From the NCBI RefSeq assembly GCF_009712225.1, contig NZ_WASP01000003.1, forward strand, positions 433,700 to 497,699: a stretch of DNA of 64,000 bases, read 5' to 3'. The translations under genes and the position numbers were made by a program. The DNA is from Desulfovibrio sp. (lineage in GTDB: Bacteria; Desulfobacterota; Desulfovibrionia; Desulfovibrionales; Desulfovibrionaceae). Under the pieces are notes generated by a model, which saw only the letters and a program-made list of their open reading frames with translations, was not told the origin of the DNA and searched no databases. Below are positions 7,122 through 14,809 of the stretch, piece after piece. Positions within the stretch are counted from its first letter, which is position 1. Each line of letters opens with the position of its first letter.

Positions 7122-9287
7122 CTACAAGGCATCAGCCTCTGTATCGCGCACCACCTCAAAAATGGGCGGCAACACGCGTATGGCCTCGATAAGCTGATAC
7201 AGCTGGGTGGCGTCGCGCACCTCCACGGTAATGCGCAGCTTGGCGCGGCCATCCACCTGATTGTCCATGTTGAGGCCAATAATGTTCACATTGTTGTGGG
7301 CCATCACTTCGGCAACCTTGGCCAGCACGCCCTGCTCGTTTTTGGCGATAATGAATATGCCAGCGGCGTAGGGCTTTTCTTCCATGCCGTCCCAGTGCAC
7401 GGAAATAAGGCGCTCTGGCTCCATGTTTGCCACATTGGGACAGTCGGCGCGGTGCACGCTGATGCCAAGGCCACGGCTGATGTAGCCGATGATGGGATCA
7501 CCCGGCACGGGATTGCAGCACTTGGCAAAGCGCATAAGCACGCCATCCACGCCAGATATGCCAACGCCCTCGCCCTTGCGCGAGGCGGCCTCCTTGCTTT
7601 CCTTTACCGTAGGCGCGGCCGGTTCGGCGGCGGTGGCGGCCTCTGGGTGCAGCACGGCATACAGCCGGTTGAGCACCTTGCGTGGTGTTGTGTGGGCATA
7701 GCCCACTGCGGCCACAAGGTCATCCACGCTGTCAAAATTCATTTCCTGGGCTACAATGGCCAGGTGTCCATCCTTGGTGGCCCTTGCCACGTTCAGGCTG
7801 ACCTTGCGGCCTTCTTTTTCAAGCAGGTCGCGGCCAAGAGCCACAGCATGGGCGCGCTCTTCGGTGCGCAGGTAGTGCTGGATGCGGCTGCGCGCCTTGG
7901 CTGTCTTGACGATCTTGAGCCAGTCGCGGTTGGGATTGCGCGCCGGATCAGTAAGAATCTCGACAACATCACCGTTTTTCAGCTCTGTACCAAGAGGCAT
8001 GAGACGGCCATTGATTTTTGCGCCGCTGCAGTGCTGGCCCACCTTGGTATGGATGATAAAGGCAAAGTCGAGGGGGGTTGCGCCTTCGGGCAGTTCCTTT
8101 ACATCACCTGCGGGGGTGTAGACGTATACCTCGTCCTTGAACAGATCCATCTTGAGCGAATGCATGAATTCGCGTGAATCTGTCTCTTCACTCTGGCGCT
8201 CAAAAATTTCGCGCAGCCAGGCAAACTGCTCAAGGTCTTTGCTGTTGACACGGCCTTTTTCCTTGTACAGCCAGTGCGCGGCCACGCCGTGTTCGGCCTG
8301 CCGGTGCATGTCTTCGGTGCGTATCTGAATTTCAATACGCTCGCCTTCCGGCCCGATGACCGTTGTGTGCAAGCTCTGGTAGCCGTTGGTCTTGGGCATG
8401 GAAATATAGTCTTTGAAACGCCCGTGCACGGGCCGCCACTGCGAGTGCACAAGCCCCAGCACGGCGTAGCAGTCCTTGATATCCTTGACCAGCACGCGAA
8501 AAGCCATGATGTCGTGCATTTCATCCAGAGTCATGGACTGGGCCTGCATCTTTTTGTAGATGCTGTGCTTGTGCTTGATGCGCCCGTAAACCTGCCCCTC
8601 AATGCCGTTTGATTCCAGCAGATCCTGAATGAGCCCCACAACCTTGCTGATGATCTGCTTTTCAACCACCTGATGGTTGTCGAGCCAGTGGTCAATCTGG
8701 TTGTAGATGTCGGGGCGCATGTATTTGAAGCTCAGATCTTCCAGGTCACGTTTCATCACGTACAGACCCAGCCGGTTGGCCAGGGGCGCGTAGATGTCCA
8801 TGGTTTCCTGGGCAATGCGCTTCTGCTTGTGGCTTTTCTGAAAATCAAGCGTGCGCATGTTGTGCAGGCGGTCGGCCAGCTTGACCATGAGAACCCGCAT
8901 ATCGTGGCTCATGGCCAGAATCATCTTGCGGATATTCTCTGCCTGGGCTTCTTCTTTATTTTCAAAGCTTATCTGGCTGATCTTGGTGACGCCGTCGACA
9001 ATATCGGCCACTTCTTCGCCAAAATTCTCGTCCAGCTCTTCGATGGTGGCCTTGGTGTCTTCCACAGTGTCGTGCAGCAGACCGGCAGATATGGTGGGCT
9101 CGTCAAAGCCCATCTCGGCCAGAATACTGGCCACAGCCAGCGGGTGGGAAAGGTAAGGTTCGCCCGAGAGGCGGGTTTGACCCGCGTGGGCGGTGGCCGC
9201 AAACACATACGCCTTCTGGATCAGCTCCAGATCGGCGTTGGGGTTGCCTGCCGAAACCTTATCGAGAATTTCCTGAATACGAATCAT
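7122..9287 (-). CDS. bifunctional (p)ppGpp synthetase/hydrolase Rel (RelA/SpoT)
   Basis: The protein is 722 residues with the full Rel domain order. The N-terminal HD hydrolase domain has intact HDTVED (H72, D73, E76, D77). The synthetase domain carries RFKD at 290-293, the basic form of this motif associated with bifunctional enzymes rather than acidic monofunctional RelA, and EIQIRT further on. A TGS domain follows around 400-460, and an ACT domain (AGIFIIAKNEQGVLAKVAEVMA) lies at the C-terminus. It makes and degrades the stringent-response alarmone. The start at 9287 begins the usual Rel N-terminus (MIRIQEILDKV); the upstream GGTGG is a weak binding site. It is a single gene with a terminator at 7037-7069. 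Confidence 0.93.
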   Translation of the reverse strand: MIRIQEILDKVSAGNPNADLELIQKAYVFAATAHAGQTRLSGEPYLSHPLAVASILAEMGFDEPTISAGLLHDTVEDTKATIEELDENFGEEVADIVDGVTKISQISFENKEEAQAENIRKMILAMSHDMRVLMVKLADRLHNMRTLDFQKSHKQKRIAQETMDIYAPLANRLGLYVMKRDLEDLSFKYMRPDIYNQIDHWLDNHQVVEKQIISKVVGLIQDLLESNGIEGQVYGRIKHKHSIYKKMQAQSMTLDEMHDIMAFRVLVKDIKDCYAVLGLVHSQWRPVHGRFKDYISMPKTNGYQSLHTTVIGPEGERIEIQIRTEDMHRQAEHGVAAHWLYKEKGRVNSKDLEQFAWLREIFERQSEETDSREFMHSLKMDLFKDEVYVYTPAGDVKELPEGATPLDFAFIIHTKVGQHCSGAKINGRLMPLGTELKNGDVVEILTDPARNPNRDWLKIVKTAKARSRIQHYLRTEERAHAVALGRDLLEKEGRKVSLNVARATKDGHLAIVAQEMNFDSVDDLVAAVGYAHTTPRKVLNRLYAVLHPEAATAAEPAAPTVKESKEAASRKGEGVGISGVDGVLMRFAKCCNPVPGDPIIGYISRGLGISVHRADCPNVANMEPERLISVHWDGMEEKPYAAGIFIIAKNEQGVLAKVAEVMAHNNVNIIGLNMDNQVDGRAKLRITVEVRDATQLYQLIEAIRVLPPIFEVVRDTEADAL

Positions 9288-9530
9288 GCGTAACGTCCAC
9301 CCACAGCGTAAAATAATCTTTTCACCACTTCTGCAACTATGTTCCGACAAGAGCGGCCTTGTCAACGCTGCAAAGCGGCCAGTGGCACGAATACTGCCGC
9401 CCTGCGCCACACCGCAGCCGCCCGAAGGGAGCAGGGCATCCATCACGGCATGACGCGCACAGTCAGTTTGAGGGCCTTGCCCCGCAACGTGCGAAACAGG
9501 TTACTGATGACCAGAAATGGTCAGAAAAAC

Positions 9531-11288
9531 TTAGGGTTGCATTTGAGATTTCTGCAATGCCTTGGGAATCCACCACTTTTCAAAATTATACATAATACCC
9601 GCCAAGGCAGGTTCTATGCCCTGAAAACGCCTCTGCACCACCGGCAGGGCGTAGGGCACAAACAAAAAGCAGTACGGCTGTTCGGCGTCAAAAATTTCCT
9701 GAATCCGATAATACAGCTCGGCCCTTTTTTTCTGGTCTGGCGTTGACTGCGCCTCTTCAAGCAGCTTGTCCACTTCTGGGTTGCGATAGTGCGTAAAATT
9801 CAGGCCGCCCTCAAAGGTCTGCGACGAATGCCACACGGAATAGAGATCCGGGTCCTGCGGAATTGTCCAGCCCAGCAGCACGGCGTCAAAGCGCCCCTTG
9901 TTGACAAATTCGCGGATAAAGGCCGCCCACTCCACCGTGCGGATGCGCACGTCGATGCCGATTGCCTTTAACTGCGACTGCATTACTGTGGCGGTAAGAA
10001 TGCGCTGTTCGTTGCCCTGGTTGGTCAAAATGGTAAAGGCCAGAGGCAGGCCGTCGCGGTCAAGCATGCCGTCACCATTGTGGTCGGCAAAGCCCGCCTC
10101 TGCCAGCAGAGCGCGGGCCGCGGCAACATTTTGCGGCATGGGCTTGAGGCCCGGATGGTACGGCCACGAACCGGGCTTGAACGGCCCAAAGGCCGGAACC
10201 CCCTGCCCCAGCAGCACGCCGTTGATGATGCCCTCGCGGTCTATTGCCATGGAAATGGCACGCCGCACGCGCACATCCTTGAAGAACGGATGCTCAAGAT
10301 TGAAACCAAGAAAAATATACACAGACGACAAGTACCGGAATTTGTGAAACCGGTTCTGCCATTCCTGGCCAGAGGTTTGCCGCAGGTATTGCAGGGGCGA
10401 AAGATCCATCACATCCAGCCTGCCTGCCCGCGTTTCCATAAACATGGTGGCATTGTCGGGTATGATTCTGTACACCACCTCGTTGATGTGGGGCTTGCCC
10501 GCAAAGTAGGTGGGTGAGGCCTCAAACACCATACGGCTACCCGCCTCCCACGACTTGAGACGGTACGGCCCGGCCCCCATGGGCTTGCGGGCAAAGGGCG
10601 TGGAGCGGATGTTCTGCCCCTCAAGAATATGCTTGGGCAGGATGGGGTTCATCCACGTTGAAACGGCCCGGGCAAAAAAATGTTCGTACTGCACCTCAAA
10701 GGTATAGCGGTCGATGACGCGCAGTTCCTTGATGCGCAAAAAATCTTCGGCATAGGGGCTGCCCGTGGCCGGGTCTGCCGCCAGCTTGCAGGTAAAGGCC
10801 ACGTCTTCGGCTGTCAGCTCCTGCCCGTCCTCCCACAAAATACCCTTGCGCAGGGTAAAGCGCATGCGGCGGCCTTCGTCCTCCATGCTCCATGATTCTG
10901 CAGCCCAGGGCTCTGGCTGCAGATCCTTGTTGTAGCGCAGGGGCGATACGTACAAGAGCTCAGCCACTTCGTGCGAGGCCGAATCGGACGTGAGGTAGGG
11001 AATAAGGTTTGAAGCCTCGCCAATGGTGCCGAAAAATATGCTGCCGCCGTCGGCAGGCGGACCAGCCTGGGCTGTGTTTTTTTGCGGCGCATCCACAGCC
11101 GATTCTTCAGGCAGGTCGCCAGGAATGGCAGCGCAAAGGGCGGGCAGAGCCCAAAGGCTTAGACACGCACACAAGATAATGCCAAAAAAATTTACATTTT
11201 TTGCGCAAAAAACCCTGTCACGGCAGTATGATATTGAGTCCAACATATTGATTGCGCGCTCAAAATTTATTTTTTTCATAAAAGTCAT
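9531..11288 (-). CDS. peptide/oligopeptide ABC transporter substrate-binding protein
   Basis: The protein is 585 residues from the first ATG. After a long N-region there is a hydrophobic segment (FFGIILCACLSLWALPALCA) that looks like a signal peptide for periplasmic export. The body matches solute-binding protein family 5 (OppA/DppA): IPYLTSDSASHEVAELLYVS near the mature start, WEDGQELTAEDVAFTCK, and VRVRRAISMAIDREGI. No permease or ATPase gene is adjacent, so it is an orphan binding protein or works with transporters elsewhere. The start is uncertain: ATGs at 11288, 11279 and 11246 all lack a clear ribosome binding site. It is divergent from the SNF2 gene across about 110 bp. Confidence 0.85.
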   Translation of the reverse strand: MTFMKKINFERAINMLDSISYCRDRVFCAKNVNFFGIILCACLSLWALPALCAAIPGDLPEESAVDAPQKNTAQAGPPADGGSIFFGTIGEASNLIPYLTSDSASHEVAELLYVSPLRYNKDLQPEPWAAESWSMEDEGRRMRFTLRKGILWEDGQELTAEDVAFTCKLAADPATGSPYAEDFLRIKELRVIDRYTFEVQYEHFFARAVSTWMNPILPKHILEGQNIRSTPFARKPMGAGPYRLKSWEAGSRMVFEASPTYFAGKPHINEVVYRIIPDNATMFMETRAGRLDVMDLSPLQYLRQTSGQEWQNRFHKFRYLSSVYIFLGFNLEHPFFKDVRVRRAISMAIDREGIINGVLLGQGVPAFGPFKPGSWPYHPGLKPMPQNVAAARALLAEAGFADHNGDGMLDRDGLPLAFTILTNQGNEQRILTATVMQSQLKAIGIDVRIRTVEWAAFIREFVNKGRFDAVLLGWTIPQDPDLYSVWHSSQTFEGGLNFTHYRNPEVDKLLEEAQSTPDQKKRAELYYRIQEIFDAEQPYCFLFVPYALPVVQRRFQGIEPALAGIMYNFEKWWIPKALQKSQMQP

Positions 11289-11351
11289 GCTTCATATTGC
11301 TTTCGCCCCCCAACCTGTGCTATTTATCGCAAACGTCATAACATCTCTCCG

Positions 11352-11371
11352 TTTCTGGAATTTTCCAGAAA
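11352..11371. promoter_or_regulatory. perfect 20-bp palindrome upstream of SNF2 gene
   Basis: TTTCTGGAA and TTCCAGAAA are exact inverted repeats around TT. It lies 26 nt before the SNF2 start codon and 63 nt before the divergent binding-protein start, in an AT-rich stretch. It looks like an operator for a dimeric repressor; the regulator is unknown. Confidence 0.45.
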
Positions 11372-11397
11372 TTTCAACGGAGTATTTTGGGGAACCC

Positions 11398-14300
11398 ATG
11401 AGTCGATCTGAACAGAGCGTCGTTCGCGAAATGTGCCAAGCTTTTCTGCACGATAGCGTGCCGGAATATATTCGCGACGCCGCCTACTATATCCTGTCCG
11501 AAGGTGAGGTGCAAAAAATAAATATTCAGGAGGGCGAGACCTGGGACGTACAAGGCGTTATCCAGGGCGATGACCTGCAGGTCTACACGCCAAGCCTGAG
11601 CCTCACCATCACGGACCGCAGCACCCGCCATCAGTGCAACTGCTCTGACGCGTTCACTGGCATTTGCCGCCATGTGGCCGCTCTGGCATTACGCCTGGTG
11701 GAAGAACTGCGCAAGGAACAGGGTGACCCGGAAGAAACACCGCCCCCCAGCACTGACTGGAAACAGAGCTTTCGCAACTTTTTTTCCACAGACATGGAGC
11801 CCGAACCGGGTCGCCACTATCTCATATTTCGCTTTGAACCGGAACAGGGCCGCCTGCTGGTTTCCTTTTTTCGTGGCAGGCAGAACAAATCGGGCCTTTC
11901 AAGTGTTCACAACGAGGTAACGCTCGAGCAGATCATCCAGAACCCCGACTGGTGCGAATTTTCGCCCCAGTTGCCGCACGTTGCCCGCCAGATAGGCCAG
12001 CACCTTGATTATTACGGCCACCGCGTTGAAATTCCTCAGGGTCTGACCTCGTGGTTTTTCTGGTCTGTGCGCAAGGAATATTATCTGCTGTGGAAGGATA
12101 CGGACAAACCCTGCCGTATTGAAAGCACACCCTTTGCCCTCAAGCTCAAGCCCATTCTCGATGATGCGGGCTTTCGCTTTGAGGTGCTGCTCAAGCGCGA
12201 GGGTCGGCCCCCCCTGCCCATTCGCGCCGGCCGCAGCAATCCCAGCGACCGCAACCAGCCCGAAAGCACCTCGCCAGAAGACGCGCCCATCACCTTTCAT
12301 GGGCAAATGCCCCTGTGGGTGTGCTATCAGCACAACTTCTACCCGGTGCAGACGGGCCTTTACCCCTCGCTGGTGCGCAACCTCATTTACGAACGCCCGG
12401 TTGTGCCACACGAAGAAATTTCCGAATTCCTCGACCGCGTGTGGACCCGTCTGCCCGCCTCAGAGCTCTACGAACCTCAGCAGTTCCTCAAGCTCATGGA
12501 GCCGGTCTTCCAGCCTGCCACCTACAATCCCAAGCTCTTTCTTGATGAAGAAGGCAGCCTGCTGACGCTGGAAATCGACAACATCTACGAAACCCGCCAC
12601 GGCGAATTTACGCTCAACGGGCCCAACCCCGACTTCCAGACAGGCAGTTATTCGTACGACGGGCAGACCTATCTGGTGCGCCGCCATCAGGACGAAGAAG
12701 CCCTGCTGATGAACGAACTGAGCGGTATGGATTTTCAGGCCCGTTCAAGCAAGCTGTGGTTCCTTGAACCGGAAGAAGCCATTGCCTTCCTGCTCGATTC
12801 ATACCCCAAGCTGATCGAAACCTACCGCGTCTACGGCGAAAAAGCCCTCTCGCGCTACAAGGTGCGCACGGCTTCTTCCAACATCACGGCGCAGGTTGTG
12901 AGCAACGAAAAGGAAAAGTGGTTTTCGCTCGACATCAACGTGGAGTACGAAGGCCAAAGCCTGCCCCTGGAAAAAATATGGAAGGCATGGACACGCGGCA
13001 AGCGCTATGTGCAGCTGAAAGACGGCTCGTACACCAGCCTGCCCGAAGAATGGCTGGAAAAGCTCTCTCACAAGCTCACGGCCCTTGGGCTCGACCCCTC
13101 CAAGCCCCCGCAGCAAAAGTTCAAGCAGTTTGAAGCCCCGGTGCTCGACAGTCTGCTTGAAGACCTGCCCGGCGCGGCCACAGACTCGTTCTGGAACAAC
13201 CTGCGCGAAAAAATCCGCTCGTTCCGCGAGGTGCGGCCCATTGCACCGCCCAAGGCGCTCAATGCCAACCTGCGTAGCTATCAGGTTCAGGGCCTTTCGT
13301 ACCTCAACTTCCTTTCGGAATACGGGTTTGGCGGTATTCTAGCCGACGAAATGGGCCTTGGCAAAACCGTGCAGACCCTGGCCTTTATCCAGCACATGAT
13401 AGATGTGCACCACGAAGGGCCCAACCTTATCGTGGTGCCCACCTCGGTGCTGCCCAACTGGGAACGCGAAGCAGAAAAGTTTGTGCCCGGCCTCAAGCGC
13501 CTGACCATTTACGGCACACGCCGTGAGGGAATGTTCAAACACATTTCAAGCTCAGACCTCATCATTACCACCTACGCACTTTTGCGGCGCGACCTGGAGG
13601 AAATGGAGAAGTATGAGTTCAACACCGTTATTCTTGACGAAGCCCAGAACATCAAGAATCCCAACACCATCACAGCCCGCGCCGTGCGCCGTATCAATGC
13701 CCGCATGCGCCTGTGCCTTTCGGGCACGCCCATCGAAAACAACCTTTTCGAGCTGTGGTCTCTGTTCGAGTTTCTCATGCCGGGCTTTCTGGGTTCGCAG
13801 CACGCCTTCCAGCGTGGCATTGTCAAACCAATCAAGGACGGCGACGCCGAAACCCTCGACTACCTGCGCACGCGCGTGCGCCCCTTTATTCTGCGACGTA
13901 CCAAGGCAGAGGTTGCCAAAGACCTGCCGCCCAAGGTGGAGAGCGTTACCTGCTGCGCGCTGGAAGACGCGCAGGCCGAGCTGTATTCGGCCCTGGCCCG
14001 CAAGCTGCGTGCCCAGGTTCTGGCCGATGTGGACGAAAAAGGCCTTGCAAAAAGCCAGATGTCCATTCTCGACGCCCTGCTCAAGCTGCGCCAGATCTGC
14101 TGCCACCCGCGCCTGCTCAAGCTCGACATGCCCGGCTTCTCCAACAACCTGCCTTCGGGCAAGTTTGACGCATTCAAAGACATGGTTATGGAAATTGTGG
14201 AAGGCGGCCACAAGGTGCTGGTATTCTCGCAGTTTGTGCAGATGCTGCAGATCATCAAGCAGTGGCTTGAATTTTCGCAGGTACCCTTCTGCTACCTCGA

Positions 14301-14661
14301 CGGCGCAAGCAAAGACCGCTTCGAGCAGGTGGACAGGTTCAACAATACCCCGGAAATTCCCATCTTCCTTATCTCGCTCAAGGCTGGCGGCACGGGCCTC
14401 AACCTGACCTCGGCAGACTACGTCATCCACTACGACCCGTGGTGGAACCCCGCCGTGGAAAGTCAGGCCACTGACCGTACCCACCGTATCGGTCAGACGC
14501 GACAGGTCTTTTCGTACAAGCTCATCTGCCAGAATACGGTGGAAGAAAAGATACTCAAGCTGCAGGAAGCCAAGCGTGGCGTGGCCGAGGCGATTATTCC
14601 CGGTCAGGACACCTGGAAGTCGCTTACGCGCGAAGATCTGGAAATGCTCTTCGAAGTGTAG
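11398..14661 (+). CDS. SWIM-domain SNF2-family DEAD/DEAH helicase
   Basis: The protein is 1087 residues. Near the N-terminus a SWIM zinc finger is complete: C80, C82, C90 and H92 (CxC x7 CxH). A long middle region follows. The SNF2 ATPase core starts around residue 620 with ILADEMGLGKT (motif I, near 649), then DEAQN (motif II, near 747) and SGTPIENN. The helicase C-terminal lobe shows SLKAGGTGLNLTSADYVIHYDPWWNPAVESQATDRTHRIGQ in shorter pieces. Such proteins remodel DNA-protein complexes such as stalled RNA polymerase; the exact role is not established for this subgroup. The start is set by GGGGAA 5-6 nt upstream; the open frame extends to 11023, but that part overlaps the divergent gene. 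Confidence 0.92.
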   Translation: MSRSEQSVVREMCQAFLHDSVPEYIRDAAYYILSEGEVQKINIQEGETWDVQGVIQGDDLQVYTPSLSLTITDRSTRHQCNCSDAFTGICRHVAALALRLVEELRKEQGDPEETPPPSTDWKQSFRNFFSTDMEPEPGRHYLIFRFEPEQGRLLVSFFRGRQNKSGLSSVHNEVTLEQIIQNPDWCEFSPQLPHVARQIGQHLDYYGHRVEIPQGLTSWFFWSVRKEYYLLWKDTDKPCRIESTPFALKLKPILDDAGFRFEVLLKREGRPPLPIRAGRSNPSDRNQPESTSPEDAPITFHGQMPLWVCYQHNFYPVQTGLYPSLVRNLIYERPVVPHEEISEFLDRVWTRLPASELYEPQQFLKLMEPVFQPATYNPKLFLDEEGSLLTLEIDNIYETRHGEFTLNGPNPDFQTGSYSYDGQTYLVRRHQDEEALLMNELSGMDFQARSSKLWFLEPEEAIAFLLDSYPKLIETYRVYGEKALSRYKVRTASSNITAQVVSNEKEKWFSLDINVEYEGQSLPLEKIWKAWTRGKRYVQLKDGSYTSLPEEWLEKLSHKLTALGLDPSKPPQQKFKQFEAPVLDSLLEDLPGAATDSFWNNLREKIRSFREVRPIAPPKALNANLRSYQVQGLSYLNFLSEYGFGGILADEMGLGKTVQTLAFIQHMIDVHHEGPNLIVVPTSVLPNWEREAEKFVPGLKRLTIYGTRREGMFKHISSSDLIITTYALLRRDLEEMEKYEFNTVILDEAQNIKNPNTITARAVRRINARMRLCLSGTPIENNLFELWSLFEFLMPGFLGSQHAFQRGIVKPIKDGDAETLDYLRTRVRPFILRRTKAEVAKDLPPKVESVTCCALEDAQAELYSALARKLRAQVLADVDEKGLAKSQMSILDALLKLRQICCHPRLLKLDMPGFSNNLPSGKFDAFKDMVMEIVEGGHKVLVFSQFVQMLQIIKQWLEFSQVPFCYLDGASKDRFEQVDRFNNTPEIPIFLISLKAGGTGLNLTSADYVIHYDPWWNPAVESQATDRTHRIGQTRQVFSYKLICQNTVEEKILKLQEAKRGVAEAIIPGQDTWKSLTREDLEMLFEV

Positions 14662-14688
14662 CACGCAGCGCTGCCATACTATACCAAC

Positions 14689-14720
14689 AGCAGGGCCCTC
14701 TGGCGACAGGGGGCCCTGCT
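14689..14720 (+). terminator. GC-rich hairpin after the SNF2 gene
   Basis: AGCAGGGCCC pairs with GGGCCCTGCT (10 bp) 28 nt after the stop codon. No T-run follows, so termination is plausible but not certain. Confidence 0.5.
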
Positions 14721-14749
14721 TGCGTCTGGGACACGCGATGATGGGGCGT

Positions 14750-14776
14750 AAAAAAACCGCCCACGAGGGGCGGTTT
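14750..14776 (-). terminator. terminator of the GGDEF-like/TPR gene
   Basis: A 9-bp stem (AAACCGCCC with GGGCGGTTT) has the run of T on the minus-strand side at 14750-14756, 34 nt past the stop at 14810. Confidence 0.8.
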
Positions 14777-14809
14777 GAAAACAGACAAAACAGCAATGAA
14801 CTTTCGGCG

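Noticed and set aside
11352..11371. A true heat-shock element
   Set aside because: That element belongs to eukaryotic HSF; in a bacterium the match is coincidental.
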